Notes: a model not told the origin generated them from the letters alone. A stretch of 64,000 nucleotides of DNA from Amycolatopsis sp. CA-230715 (GCF_018736145.1 NZ_CP059997.1:1487501-1551500); one strand, 5' to 3'. Counted from the first letter of the stretch, positions 1 to 8,609 are shown. A program made the numbers and translations.

Positions 1-107
1 CAGTCATAGCCCGATCAGCGTATCCATCGCCGCGAAGCTTGACGCACCCAATCCCCCGGGGCATCCTGAACTTATTCAACGAGTGATGAATAAGAGGGGT
101 GATCGAG

Positions 108-1337
108 ATGACCGAGCGCACGAGCTGCGTGGTCGTCGGCGGCGGTCCCGCCGGGATGGTGACCGGGTTGCTGCTGGCCAGGGCCGGTGTCGAGGTGACG
201 GTGCTGGAGAAGCACCCCGATTTCCTCCGCGACTTCCGGGGCGACACCGTGCACCCGTCGACGCTGACCCTGCTCGACGAGCTGGGCCTCGGCGAGAAGT
301 TCCACGCGCTCCCGCACAGCGAGGTGACCGCCGCCGGGTTCCCGACCGAGGACGGCGGCATGATGAAGCTGGCCGACCTGAGCAGGCTCGACGTCCCGCA
401 CCCCTACATCGCGATGGTGCCGCAGTGGGACTTCCTCGACCTGCTCGCCGAATCGGCTATGAAGGAACCGACGTTCACCCTGCGGATGAGCACCGAGATG
501 ACCGGGCTCCTCCGCGAACGCGGCCGGGTCGCCGGGGTGCGGTACCGCAGCGGGGGCACCGACGGCGAACTGCGGGCGGACCTGGTGATCGCCGCGGACG
601 GCCGCTGGTCGCTGGCGCGGCGCGAGGCGGCGCTGGAACCGAAGGAGTACGACTGCCCCTTCGACGCGTGGTGGTTCCGGATCTCCCGCGGCGAGAACGA
701 GGGCGACGGCATGCTGACGCCGAGGATGCGCAACCGCCGGTTCGCGGTGCCACTGCCCCGCCAGGGCTACTTCCAGGTCGCCTACCTCAGCCCCAAGGGC
801 GAGGACCTGCGGGCGCAGGGCTTGGAAGCGTTCCGGGAGAACGTCGTCGAGGCGTGCCCCGAGTTCGCCGATCGGATGGACGAGCTGGCCACCATGGACG
901 ACGTGAAGTTCCTCGACGTGCGACTGAACCGGCTGCACACCTGGCACCGCGAGGGCCTGCTCTGCATCGGCGACGCGGCGCACGCGATGTCACCGGTCGG
1001 CGGCGTCGGGATCAACCTCGCGGTGCAGGACGCCGTGGCCGCGGCGACGCTGCTGGCCGACCCGCTGCGCCGCGGCGGGGTCACCGGCGCCGAGCTGGCG
1101 AAGGTCCGCTCGCGGCGGCTGCTGCCGACGATGCTGGTGCAGGGCCTGCAACGGCTCCTGCACCGGACCGTGATGCGGCCGGTGATGGCTGGCAAGCGCA
1201 ACGGCCCGCCGCCGGCGATGATCGCGCTGCTCGGCCGGTTCCCCCGGCTCACCGTCATCCCGGCGAGGCTGCTCGGCATCGGGTTCCGGCCCGAACACGC
1301 CCCCGGCTTCGCCCGCCGCGCCCAAGAACCCGCCTGA
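108..1337 (+). CDS. FAD-dependent monooxygenase (class A flavoprotein hydroxylase family)
   Basis: The 409-aa protein starts with a Rossmann FAD-binding motif (VVVGGGPAGMVTGLLLARAG). A second FAD contact, GDAAHAMSPVGGVGINLAVQDA-like, begins near residue 290 and carries the GD motif that binds the ribityl chain. This is the PF01494 (FAD_binding_3) layout of single-component NAD(P)H-dependent hydroxylases; the substrate cannot be read from sequence. I chose the ATG at 108 because AGGGG lies 8 nt upstream. The in-frame GTG at 99 overlaps that Shine-Dalgarno sequence. It stands alone and its 3' end is followed by palindromic repeats. Confidence 0.85.
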   Translation: MTERTSCVVVGGGPAGMVTGLLLARAGVEVTVLEKHPDFLRDFRGDTVHPSTLTLLDELGLGEKFHALPHSEVTAAGFPTEDGGMMKLADLSRLDVPHPYIAMVPQWDFLDLLAESAMKEPTFTLRMSTEMTGLLRERGRVAGVRYRSGGTDGELRADLVIAADGRWSLARREAALEPKEYDCPFDAWWFRISRGENEGDGMLTPRMRNRRFAVPLPRQGYFQVAYLSPKGEDLRAQGLEAFRENVVEACPEFADRMDELATMDDVKFLDVRLNRLHTWHREGLLCIGDAAHAMSPVGGVGINLAVQDAVAAATLLADPLRRGGVTGAELAKVRSRRLLPTMLVQGLQRLLHRTVMRPVMAGKRNGPPPAMIALLGRFPRLTVIPARLLGIGFRPEHAPGFARRAQEPA

Positions 1338-1363
1338 CCCCGGTCCTCGCGCCCGGCCCGGTT

Positions 1364-1416
1364 GCCCCGAAGGTGACCTTCGGGGCGGTAGATGCCCGGA
1401 AAGCCACCTTCGGGGC
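1364..1416. repeat. Two copies of the GCCCCGAAGGT/ACCTTCGGGGC palindrome
   Basis: Copy one (1364-1386) is a perfect inverted repeat with arms GCCCCGAAGGT and ACCTTCGGGGC around a single G. Copy two (1394-1416) is a degenerate version. A further half-like element follows near 1433-1452. They sit between the convergent 3' ends of the monooxygenase and the FAH-family gene, so a terminator role is possible, but no U-tract follows. Confidence 0.8.
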
Positions 1417-1465
1417 GTTGCACCCGGCGCGCGCGAAGGTGGCCTATTGGGGCGGAAAACGGGGG

Positions 1466-2236
1466 TCAGGCGTCCTGGACCGGGTTCGTCAGGGTGCCGA
1501 TGCCCTCGATCGTGATGGACACCTGCTGGCCTGCCTCGATCGGGCCGACGCCCTCCGGGGTGCCGGTGAGGATGATGTCGCCCGGCAGCAGGGTCATCAC
1601 CCGCGACACGAACTCCACCAGCTCCGGCACCTTGTGCACCAGGTCGGAGGTGCGGCCGTCCTGCTTCAGCTCGCCGTCGACCTCGGCCTTCAGCGCCAGG
1701 TCGCCGGGGTCCACCGAGGTCTCGATCCACGGGCCGAGCGGGCAGAAGGTGTCGAAGCCCTTCGCCCTGCCCCACTGGCCGTCCGACTTCTGCAGGTCCC
1801 GCGCGCTGACATCGTTGGCGACGGTGTAGCCGAGCACGGCGCTCGCGGCGCGGGCGGCGGGCACGTTCTTCACCGGCTGCCCGATCACCACCGCCAGCTC
1901 GCCCTCGAAGTCGACCCTGCCGACGCCGGACGGGCGCTTGATCGCCACGTTCGGGCCGATCACCGTGGTGGACGGCTTGATGAACAGCATCGGGTCCGAC
2001 GGCACCTCGTTGCCGAACTCGGCCGCGTGCTTCGCGTAATTGCGGCCGACCGCGATCACCTTGGTCGGCAGGATCGGCGCGAGCAGCCGGACATCGGCGA
2101 GCGGCCACCGCTTACCGGTGAAATTGGGGTTGCCGAAAGGGTGTTCGGCGATTTCGAGCACCTGAGCGTCGTCGCCTTCCCCTTCGACCGAAGCGAAAGC
2201 GACACCACCGGGATGAGCAATTCGAGCTAGACGCAC
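1466..2236 (-). CDS. Fumarylacetoacetate hydrolase (FAH) family protein
   Basis: The 256-aa protein has the C-terminal FAH fold. VIAVGRNYAKHAAE near residue 60 and the acidic metal ligands in FEGELAVVIG (around residue 112) and NDVSARDLQ are the usual features of this family, which hydrolyses acylpyruvates or isomerises/decarboxylates oxo-acids in aromatic degradation. The substrate is not predictable. The start is GTG at 2236, behind a G-rich GGATGGCGGG stretch. It begins 9 nt after the cimA stop on the same strand, so it is probably co-transcribed with cimA, although no metabolic link is obvious. Confidence 0.85.
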   Translation of the reverse strand: MRLARIAHPGGVAFASVEGEGDDAQVLEIAEHPFGNPNFTGKRWPLADVRLLAPILPTKVIAVGRNYAKHAAEFGNEVPSDPMLFIKPSTTVIGPNVAIKRPSGVGRVDFEGELAVVIGQPVKNVPAARAASAVLGYTVANDVSARDLQKSDGQWGRAKGFDTFCPLGPWIETSVDPGDLALKAEVDGELKQDGRTSDLVHKVPELVEFVSRVMTLLPGDIILTGTPEGVGPIEAGQQVSITIEGIGTLTNPVQDA

Positions 2237-2245
2237 CCCGCCATC

Positions 2246-3868
2246 CTACGCACGCACGGAAAGCGACTTGTGCACCAGCGCGTCGTACAGGGCTAGCCAG
2301 CTCGCTTCGACGATGTTGCCGTGCACGCCGACGGTCGTCCACTCGCGACTGCCGTCGGTGGTTTCCACGAGCACGCGCGTGACCGCGTCCGTGCCGGGGT
2401 GGCCCGGCAGGATGCGCACCTTGTAGTCGGCCAGCTCAACGGTGTCCAACCAGGACAGGTGCGGGCTGAGCGCCTGGCGCAGCGCGGCGTCCAGCGCGTG
2501 CACCGGGCCGTTCCCTTCCGCCGTCGCGATCACGCGCTGCCCCGCGACGTGCACCTTCACCGTGGCCTCGGACACCACCTCGCCGTCGGAGCGGTGGTCG
2601 AGCACCACGCGGTAGGACTCCAGCTCGAACGGCGGGTTGTCGAGCACGCGGTTCTGCGGGCCGTCGACTTCGCGGCGCAGCAACAACTCCAGCGAGGCAT
2701 CGGCCGCTTCGAACGACCAACCGCCCGCTTCGAGCCGCTTCACCTTGTTGACCGCGCTCGTGAGCGCTTCGGGCTGGCCGGCAAGATCGACCCCGAGCTC
2801 ACGTCCCTTGAGCTCGAGACTGGCCCTGCCGGCCATCTCGGTGACCAGTACCCGCATGTCGTTGCCGACAGAAGCTGGATCGATGTGGTTGTACAGCAAC
2901 GGATCCACCTTGATCGCGCTCGCGTGCAGCCCCGCCTTGTGGGCGAAGGCCGAAGACCCGACGTAGGCCTGGTGGGTGTCGGGTGCGATGTTCGCGATTT
3001 CGGCAAGGGCATGGGAGACGCGGGAAAGCTCGGCGGCGCCTCCGGTCGGGAGCACCTCCATCCCGAGCTTGGTCACCAGGTTTCCCGTCACGGCGAACAG
3101 ATCGGCGTTGCCCGCCCGTTCGCCGTAGCCGTTCGCGGTGCACTGGACGTGCGTCGCGCCGGCCTGAACCGCGGCGACGCTGTTCGCCACCGCGCACGAA
3201 GTGTCGTCCTGGCAATGGATCCCGAGCCGGAACCCGGTGCGATCCGCCACCTCGCGGACCGTTTCGGCGAGCCCGAGCGGAAGCTGCCCGCCGTTGGTGT
3301 CGCACAGCACCACGACGTCCGCGCCCGCCGTCGCGGCCGCGTCGAGCACGCGCAGCGAAGTGTCCGGATCGTACGCGTAGCCGTCGAAGAAGTGTTCCGC
3401 GTCAAGGAAAACGCGGCGGGCCTCACCGACGAGGAAGGACACCGTGTCGCGGACCATCGCGCACGCCTCGTCCACGTCGACCCGCAGCGCGCGTTCGATG
3501 TGGCGCAAGTCCGATTTGGCCACCAGCGTCACCACCGGGGCCTGCGAGTCGAGCAGCGCGCGGACCTGCTTGTCCTCACTCGCTTTCGCGCCCGCCTTCC
3601 GCGTGGCCCCGAAGGCGACGAGCGCGGCGTGCTTGAGCGCCAGCTCCCCCTTCGCGGCCCTGGCGAAGAACTCCGTGTCCTTCGGCAGCGCGCCCGGCCA
3701 CCCGCCCTCGATGAAGCCGACCCCGAGCTCGTCGAGCAACCGCGCCACGGCCAGCTTGTCGGTGGCCGAGTACGAGATCCCCTCCCGCTGCGCCCCGTCG
3801 CGCAGGGTCGTGTCGTAGAGGTGGAAATCGTCGCCGAGCGGGGTATCGGCCGGCTCCTTGCGGGTCAC
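2246..3868 (-). CDS. cimA: (R)-citramalate synthase / alpha-isopropylmalate synthase family
   Basis: The 540-aa protein carries the DRE-TIM metallolyase signature YDTTLRDGAQREGISYS near residue 19 and the HCQDDTSCAVANSVAAVQAGA metal/active-site region near residue 220. A C-terminal LeuA-type allosteric domain follows from about residue 385. Length and the GGWPGALPKDTEFF region fit the TIGR00977 citramalate synthase family rather than LeuA or homocitrate synthase. It condenses pyruvate with acetyl-CoA, the first step of the threonine-independent route to 2-ketobutyrate and isoleucine. The next gene upstream is leuB, and an Ile-codon leader/attenuator precedes it. The start is GTG at 3868 with an AGGAG ribosome site. 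Confidence 0.88.
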   Translation of the reverse strand: MTRKEPADTPLGDDFHLYDTTLRDGAQREGISYSATDKLAVARLLDELGVGFIEGGWPGALPKDTEFFARAAKGELALKHAALVAFGATRKAGAKASEDKQVRALLDSQAPVVTLVAKSDLRHIERALRVDVDEACAMVRDTVSFLVGEARRVFLDAEHFFDGYAYDPDTSLRVLDAAATAGADVVVLCDTNGGQLPLGLAETVREVADRTGFRLGIHCQDDTSCAVANSVAAVQAGATHVQCTANGYGERAGNADLFAVTGNLVTKLGMEVLPTGGAAELSRVSHALAEIANIAPDTHQAYVGSSAFAHKAGLHASAIKVDPLLYNHIDPASVGNDMRVLVTEMAGRASLELKGRELGVDLAGQPEALTSAVNKVKRLEAGGWSFEAADASLELLLRREVDGPQNRVLDNPPFELESYRVVLDHRSDGEVVSEATVKVHVAGQRVIATAEGNGPVHALDAALRQALSPHLSWLDTVELADYKVRILPGHPGTDAVTRVLVETTDGSREWTTVGVHGNIVEASWLALYDALVHKSLSVRA

Positions 3869-3912
3869 GGTGCTCTCCTAGGCGTGGTGGGCGAAAAGGC
3901 TTCATGGCAAAC

Positions 3913-3943
3913 AAAAAACCTCCCGCATGGATGCGAGAGGTTT
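3913..3943 (-). terminator. Attenuator terminator hairpin upstream of cimA
   Basis: Read on the minus strand, arms AAACCTCTCGCAT and ATGCGGGAGGTTT flank a CC loop with one internal mismatch and run directly into a T tract. It lies in the leader about 45 nt before the cimA start, so it would stop transcription before the gene unless an alternative fold forms. Confidence 0.88.
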
Positions 3944-3983
3944 GCGCGCCGGATGCTCCTGCGGGAGCACCTATCCGGCGCGC
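3944..3983 (-). promoter_or_regulatory. cimA attenuator: leader hairpin and antiterminator element
   Basis: Between the leader peptide and the terminator, arms at 3973-3983 and 3944-3954 (GCGCGCCGGAT pairing with ATCCGGCGCGC) form a stem topped by an inner GCTCC/GGAGC stem. The inner loop region CTCCCGCA (3960-3967) is exactly complementary to TGCGGGAG in the 3' arm of the terminator (3920-3927). The two folds exclude each other. The 5' arm overlaps the last codons of the leader peptide, so a ribosome stalled at the Ile codons would block the first stem and favour antitermination. Confidence 0.8.
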
Positions 3984-4012
3984 TGCTCAATAATGATGCT
4001 GAAGGAAGCCAC
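3971..4012 (-). CDS. Isoleucine-codon leader peptide of cimA
   Basis: A 13-codon reading frame, MASFSIIIEQRAG, starts at a GTG and ends in TAG. It carries three consecutive Ile codons (ATC ATT ATT) just before the leader hairpin. Start choice is uncertain: no strong ribosome site is present, and the frame extends upstream to another GTG at 4030. A CATCAT hexamer 6 nt before the GTG at 4012 could be a -10 for a leaderless transcript. The triple-Ile run matches the role of citramalate in isoleucine synthesis. Confidence 0.75.
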   Translation of the reverse strand: MASFSIIIEQRAG

Positions 4013-4115
4013 GACGCGATGATGCCACACCCCCGCGCGCACTTCCACACCCTGGTCGAAGATTCCCGCATCGCGGGATGCCGTTCACCCGACCGAGCCG
4101 ACTCCGATCCCGCAT

Positions 4116-4373
4116 GCCCCGAAGGTGACTTTCGGGGCGCTCAGTTCCCTGAATGTCACCTTCGGGGCACGGCCGGGCCAGCGCGGGCAACACGAGTTTG
4201 GTGCGAGGGTGGAGTTCGCGGCGTCTAGCGCCCCGAAGGCCACCTTCGGGGACGGGCGCCGAAATGGCCGCCCGCCGCGAGGGCCGAAATCGTGACGCTG
4301 GACGCCCCGAGGGTGGCCTTCGGGGAATACGCGGCCCCGCCCAACCTGTAGAGGAGCCGCCTTCGGGGCACGG
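4116..4373. repeat. Cluster of five GCCCCGAAGGTGACC-type palindromes
   Basis: Clear copies lie at 4116-4138, 4231-4251 and 4304-4326, with degenerate or half copies at about 4146-4168 and 4358-4373. All share CCCCGAAGG-type and CCTTCGGGG-type arms. They fill the space between the cimA leader region and the leuB terminator. Arm changes are often compensated (GGTGACC, GGCCACC, GGTGGCC at the centre), suggesting selection for the hairpin. Confidence 0.85.
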
Positions 4374-4398
4374 GCGGGCCCACCCTCAGCCAGGCACG

Positions 4399-4432
4399 AA
4401 AAATGGCCCCGCACCAGGAAGGTGCGAGGCCA
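4399..4432 (-). terminator. Rho-independent terminator of leuB
   Basis: On the minus strand, a 12-bp stem (TGGCCTCGCACC with GGTGCGGGGCCA, one mismatch) closes a TTCCT loop and is followed by five T residues. It lies 17 nt past the leuB stop codon. Confidence 0.88.
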
Positions 4433-4449
4433 CTTTCGTCGAAGAAGGA

Positions 4450-5490
4450 TCAGACGGCGCCGCGAGCGTTCGAGGAGACGAGCGCGGCGAGCCGGTCGCC
4501 GATCGCGTGCGTGGCACCGGGCGAGTTCTGGTCGCGGGTCGCCAGGTCGAAGGCCACCGACGCTTCGATACGGCGCGCGGCCTCCTTCTGCCCGAGGTGG
4601 TCGAGCAGCAGCGACACCGACAGCACCGCGGCGGTCGGGTCCGCGAGCCCCTGCCCGGCGATGTCCGGCGCGCTGCCGTGCACCGGCTCGAACATGCTCG
4701 GGTTCCGGCGGGTGATGTCGAGGTTCCCGCTCGCGGCGAGCCCGATGCCCCCGGTGACCGCGGCCGCGAGATCGGTGATGATGTCGCCGAACAGGTTGTC
4801 GGTGACGATCACGTCGAACCGCGAGGGGTCGGTCACCAGGTGGATCGTCGCGGCGTCCACATGGGAATAGGCGACGGTCACTTCGGGGTGTTCGAGCGAG
4901 ACCTCTTCGACGATCCGCGACCACAGCGAACCCGCGTGCTCGAGCACGTTCGTCTTGTGCAGCAACGTCAAGTGCTTGCGGGGGCGCTGCTCCGCGCGGT
5001 TGAACGCGTCCACGACCACGCGGCGGATACCGAACGCGGTGTTGACGCTGACCTCGGTGGCGATCTCGTGCTCGGTGTCCTTGCGCAGCAGGCCGCCGTT
5101 GCCCGCGTACGGGCCCTCGGTGCCTTCGCGGACCACGATCATATCGATCTCGCTGGTGTCGGCGAGCGGGCCGCGCACCCCCGGGTACAGCTTGGCCGGC
5201 CGCAGGTTCACATGGTGGTCGAGCTCGAACCGCAGCCGCAGCAGCAGGCCCCGCTCGAGGATGCCGCTGGGCACCGTCGGATCGCCGACCGCGCCGAGCA
5301 GGATCGCGTCGTGCTGGCGGAGCTCGCCGAGAACGGACTCGGGCAGCAGCTCGCCGGTGGAATGCCATCGCGCGGCGCCGAGATCGTAGTTGGTGATCTC
5401 CGCCGTCGGTGCGACCTCGCCAAGCACCTTCAGCGCCTCGGTGACCACCTCGGGCCCGATCCCGTCACCTGGGATCACAGCGAGCCGCAT
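4450..5490 (-). CDS. leuB: 3-isopropylmalate dehydrogenase
   Basis: The 346-aa protein begins [16 protein letters not shown], the conserved N-terminus of beta-decarboxylating dehydrogenases. It contains the metal-binding D-rich [19 protein letters not shown] segment (about residue 220) and the NAD-site [14 protein letters not shown] (about residue 270). It oxidises 3-isopropylmalate in leucine synthesis and, with citramalate synthase nearby, could oxidise erythro-3-methylmalate for isoleucine. I chose the ATG at 5490, preceded by GGAGG at a 7-nt spacing, over the longer frame to 5544. Confidence 0.95.
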   Translation of the reverse strand: MRLAVIPGDGIGPEVVTEALKVLGEVAPTAEITNYDLGAARWHSTGELLPESVLGELRQHDAILLGAVGDPTVPSGILERGLLLRLRFELDHHVNLRPAKLYPGVRGPLADTSEIDMIVVREGTEGPYAGNGGLLRKDTEHEIATEVSVNTAFGIRRVVVDAFNRAEQRPRKHLTLLHKTNVLEHAGSLWSRIVEEVSLEHPEVTVAYSHVDAATIHLVTDPSRFDVIVTDNLFGDIITDLAAAVTGGIGLAASGNLDITRRNPSMFEPVHGSAPDIAGQGLADPTAAVLSVSLLLDHLGQKEAARRIEASVAFDLATRDQNSPGATHAIGDRLAALVSSNARGAV

Positions 5491-5816
5491 CCACACACCT
5501 CCGTCGACCGGGGTCATCCGGCAGTCCGAACGCCCCATCCGCAAGAAACTCCAGCGACGGCAGGTTACCGGCCGTCGTCAATTCCCCGAAGCCGCACCAC
5601 CCTTATGCCTCATGATCCCGCTGTACGAGACACTCGACCGGGTAACGGCACCACCCGCCATTCGGTCAGTTGACGGCGTTTTTCAGCCCATTCGGGGCAT
5701 CGGCGATGTGGCGTACGCCATTCGCTGCACATCATCCTATCGGGTGAGCGCAGCACGGCGCCCCGGCTCGGGCGAGCCGAGGCGCCGCGGACGCCGCCGC
5801 GTCAGCCGAAACCGCG
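5491..5816. other. Intergenic region between leuB and serA
   Basis: This 326-bp stretch holds the leuB 5' region and the serA 3' region. I see no gene. The serA-proximal part contains a GC-rich hairpin, listed separately, and the leuB-proximal part contains a TTGACG hexamer near 5570 on the minus strand without a convincing -10. Confidence 0.6.
5757..5786 (-). terminator. Possible terminator hairpin of serA
   Basis: A GGCGCC and CGGCTCG arm pairs with CGAGCCG and GGCGCC around a GG centre, each half interrupted by one unpaired base. It lies about 30 nt past the serA stop. There is no T tract, so it would be a stem-only actinobacterial terminator at best. Confidence 0.5.
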
Positions 5817-7412
5817 TCAGTCGAACTTCACCGCGCGGATCGTGTTGGCGCCGACGGCGGCGCCGATCGGCTCGAGCAGGTGCGCGTCCACCGGGCGGTC
5901 GACGCGCAGCAGCATCACGGCGTCGGCGTCGGTGGTCTGGCTGATCTGCGCGGCCGCGATGTTGATGCCCGCTTCGCCGAGCAGGGTGCCGACGCGGCCC
6001 ATGATGCCCGGCCGGTCGGGGTATTCGAGCAGCAGCACGTTGCCCTCGGCGCGGATGTCGAACGAGCGGCCGTTGACCTCCACCAGCTTCTCGACCTCGT
6101 CCTTGCCGGTGACCGCACCGGACACGGTGAGCGTGGTGCCGTCGGCGTGGACCGCCTTGATCGTGACGAGGCTGCGGTGGTTCGGGCTTTCCGGCTCGGT
6201 GACGACCTCGACGTGCACGCCGAGCTCCTCCGCGAGCCGCGGCGCGTTGACGAAGGTGACCTGGTCCTCGACCACCCCGGAGAACACCCCGCGCAGCGCG
6301 GCGAGCGGCAGCACGCTGACGTCCTCACCGGACAGTTCGCCCCGCACCACCACGGTCACCGACGAAGGCGCGTTCTGGCTCAGCGCGGCGAGCACGGTGC
6401 CGAGCTTCTGCGCGAGCGGCAGGAACGGGCGCACCTCCTCGCCGACCGTGCCGCCCGCGGCCACGTTCACCGCGTCGGGCACGAAGTCGCCGCGGAGCGC
6501 GAGCAGCACCGACTTGGCCACGTCCGTGCCCGCCCTGTCCTGCGCTTCGGCGGTCGAGGCGCCGAGGTGCGGGGTCACCACGACGTTCGGCAGCTCGAAC
6601 AGCGGGCTGGCCGTGGTCGGCTCGGTCACGAACACGTCCACGCCCGCACCGCCGACGTGGCCGGAGCGGACGGCCTCCGCGAGGTCCTCCTCGACGACGA
6701 GGCCGCCGCGCGCCGCGTTCACGATGATCACGCCGGGCTTGGTCTTCTTCAGCGCCTCGGCGTTGATGAGGCCCTTGGTTTCCGGCGTCTTCGGCAGGTG
6801 GATGGAAATGGCGTCGGCGCGCTCGAGCAGTTCGTCGAGGCTCACCAGCTCGATGCCGAGCTGTGCGGCGCGCGCCGCCGAGACGTACGGGTCGTAGGCG
6901 ATGACCTCGGTGCCGAACGCGGCGATGCGCTGCGCGAAGAGCTGGCCGATCTTGCCGAGGCCCACCACGCCGACGGTCTTGCCGTTGATTTCGACGCCGG
7001 AGTACGAGCTGCGCTTCCACTCGCCGCCGCGCAGGCTCTGGTCGGCGGCCGGTACGCGCCGCGCCACCGCGAGCAGCAGCGCGACGGCGTGCTCGGCGGC
7101 GGAGACGATGTTGGACGTGGGCGCGTTGACGACCAGGACGCCGCGCTCGGTCGCCGCGGGCACCTCGACGTTGTCGAGCCCGACGCCGGCGCGGGCCACG
7201 ACCTTGAGCCTGCTGGTCGCCGCGAACACCTCCGCGTCGACCTTCGTCGCCGAGCGCACGAGCAGCGCGTCGGCGGTCTTCACGGCCTCGAGCAGAGCGG
7301 GACGATCGGTGCCGTCCACATGCTGGACCTCCACCTCGTCCCCGAACACACTCAGCGTGGAGGGCGCGAGCTTCTCCGCGATGAGGACAGTCGGTTTCTC
7401 TGATGTGGTCAC
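5817..7412 (-). CDS. serA: D-3-phosphoglycerate dehydrogenase, long (type I) form
   Basis: The 531-aa enzyme makes 3-phosphohydroxypyruvate, the first step of serine synthesis. It has the split substrate domain, an NAD-binding VGVVGLGKIGQ motif near residue 150, catalytic Arg in NAARGGLV and His in TPHLGAST. An intervening allosteric substrate-binding domain follows, then a C-terminal ACT domain starting at EYPDRPGIMGRVGTLL (about residue 455). This is the layout of the well-studied mycobacterial enzyme. GTG at 7412 is chosen because GGGAG lies 8-9 nt upstream; the frame extends to 7469 without a better site. Confidence 0.93.
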   Translation of the reverse strand: MTTSEKPTVLIAEKLAPSTLSVFGDEVEVQHVDGTDRPALLEAVKTADALLVRSATKVDAEVFAATSRLKVVARAGVGLDNVEVPAATERGVLVVNAPTSNIVSAAEHAVALLLAVARRVPAADQSLRGGEWKRSSYSGVEINGKTVGVVGLGKIGQLFAQRIAAFGTEVIAYDPYVSAARAAQLGIELVSLDELLERADAISIHLPKTPETKGLINAEALKKTKPGVIIVNAARGGLVVEEDLAEAVRSGHVGGAGVDVFVTEPTTASPLFELPNVVVTPHLGASTAEAQDRAGTDVAKSVLLALRGDFVPDAVNVAAGGTVGEEVRPFLPLAQKLGTVLAALSQNAPSSVTVVVRGELSGEDVSVLPLAALRGVFSGVVEDQVTFVNAPRLAEELGVHVEVVTEPESPNHRSLVTIKAVHADGTTLTVSGAVTGKDEVEKLVEVNGRSFDIRAEGNVLLLEYPDRPGIMGRVGTLLGEAGINIAAAQISQTTDADAVMLLRVDRPVDAHLLEPIGAAVGANTIRAVKFD

Positions 7413-7540
7413 GATTGCAGCTCCCAAAGGCTCGGAATCGGGGAATGTCTCGGGGTGCGACGCCGTCAACCGCGGTCAGCCGGACATCGGTGTACCCCAC
7501 CTGCGCTGACCGGTCACGACGGTGTGCCCGGATGGCCCGC

Positions 7541-7570
7541 AGTTTAGCCCCAAGTCAGCGCCCCCGTTAA
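7541..7570 (-). promoter_or_regulatory. Candidate serA promoter
   Basis: On the minus strand, TTAACG (7565-7570) and TAAACT (7541-7546) are separated by 18 bp, close to the sigma-70-type consensus. The expected start lies near 7534 and would give a leader of about 120 nt before the serA GTG. Confidence 0.5.
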
Positions 7571-7627
7571 CCGATGCGCAACGTCACGACAACAAAACGG
7601 GCGAACCGCCAACGGCGACAAACGGAG

Positions 7628-7652
7628 TTGACAGTCCGGTAAACTTTCCGGA
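7628..7652 (+). promoter_or_regulatory. TTGACA element with TCCGG-N8-CCGGA inverted repeat
   Basis: A perfect -35 hexamer (7628-7633) abuts an inverted repeat with TCCGG and CCGGA arms, which includes TAAACT. It lies about 40 bp upstream of the SnoaL-domain gene. The -35 to TAAACT spacing is too short for a standard promoter, so the exact -10 is unclear and the repeat may be an operator. Confidence 0.4.
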
Positions 7653-7687
7653 GTGACGACTCCACTTGCCGTCTTCCTGGAGGGACC

Positions 7688-8569
7688 ATGACCACCCCGC
7701 GCGCCGTGTTCGAGCGACTCCTGCGAGGAATCGAGGAGGGGCGCTGGACCGAACTGGCCGACTTGTACGCTGAGGACACCGCCGTCGAGATCCCGCGCGG
7801 CGCCACCGCGATCCGGCTCGACGGCAGGCACGCGGTCCGCGCGCATTTCGACCACGCCCCGGATCTCGGCCTGTCCATTGGTGATCCCGTGGTGCACGAG
7901 ACGACCGATCCCGAGGTGATCGTCGCCGAGTACCGCTACCGTTCCGACGCGTTCGACGCCGCGAACATCGGCGTGCTGCGGATCCGCGACGGCCTGATCC
8001 AGGCTTCACGGGACTACCACGACCACCTCGCGCTCGCGGCCGCGATCGGTGGCCTCGACGAACTGGCGTCGACCGTCGAAAAAGCCAACGCCCGCTTGGG
8101 AAGTGATCCGCTGACCTCACCGGGCACCCCGTCAGCGCCCGCGAACACCCCCGAAGGCACCTTCGAGCGGCTTGTTTACGGGCTCTCCGCGGGACTTCGC
8201 GAAGAGCAGGCAGAGCTGTACGCGGAACCGACCCTGGTGACCCACCCGTTCCGCGCGTCGACGCCCCCGCTGCGGACCAGGGCGGAGTTGCGGGCGCACT
8301 TCGCGCGGGCGAAGGTCGATCTGCGGGCGCGAAACCTGGTGCTGCACAAGGGAATCGACCCGGAGCTGGTGATCGGCGAGTTCCAGTACACCGGCGACGC
8401 GAGCACCGGGAAGCGGTTCCTCGCGTCGAACATCTTCGTGACGCGGGTGCGGGACGGCCTGATCGTGGAATCACGCGATTACGGCGACGGGCTCGCGCTT
8501 TCCGCGGCCGCGGGCACGCTCCCCGATCTCATCGCCGCCGCGCGCGGTTATGCGGGTCCCCGAAAGTGA
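7688..8569 (+). CDS. Tandem SnoaL-like (NTF2 fold) domain protein
   Basis: The 293-aa protein is built from two copies of a SnoaL/NTF2-like domain (about residues 5-130 and 155-290). The repeats show parallel features: FERLLRGIEEGRWTELADLYAED with FERLVYGLSAGLREEQAELYAEP, and RVRDGLIVESRDYGDGLALS with RIRDGLIQASRDYHDHLALA. Such folds act as polyketide cyclases, ketosteroid isomerases or simple binding proteins; no catalytic set is certain. GGAGGG lies 6 nt before the ATG. The last codons and stop fall inside a copy of the palindromic repeat, so the C-terminus was shaped by the repeat. Confidence 0.75.
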   Translation: MTTPRAVFERLLRGIEEGRWTELADLYAEDTAVEIPRGATAIRLDGRHAVRAHFDHAPDLGLSIGDPVVHETTDPEVIVAEYRYRSDAFDAANIGVLRIRDGLIQASRDYHDHLALAAAIGGLDELASTVEKANARLGSDPLTSPGTPSAPANTPEGTFERLVYGLSAGLREEQAELYAEPTLVTHPFRASTPPLRTRAELRAHFARAKVDLRARNLVLHKGIDPELVIGEFQYTGDASTGKRFLASNIFVTRVRDGLIVESRDYGDGLALSAAAGTLPDLIAAARGYAGPRK

Positions 8570-8609
8570 CCTTCGGGGAATCCAGCGCCCCGAAAGCCAC
8601 TTTCGGGGC
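8557..8609. repeat. Two palindromic repeat copies at the SnoaL gene 3' end
   Basis: Copies at 8557-8579 (overlapping the last four codons and TGA of the SnoaL gene) and 8587-8609 have CCCCGAAAG-type left arms and CTTCGGGG-type right arms. They lie between convergent genes. Confidence 0.8.

Noticed and set aside
99..107. GTG start at 99 for the monooxygenase
   Set aside because: It overlaps the only good ribosome-binding sequence, which is correctly spaced for the ATG at 108.
83..2230. A 715-codon plus-strand frame from position 83
   Set aside because: It runs out of frame through the monooxygenase gene and antisense to the FAH gene, with no recognisable motif.
5880..7403. A 507-codon plus-strand frame opposite serA
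   Set aside because: Composition is typical of an antisense shadow, and serA with all its motifs covers the same DNA.
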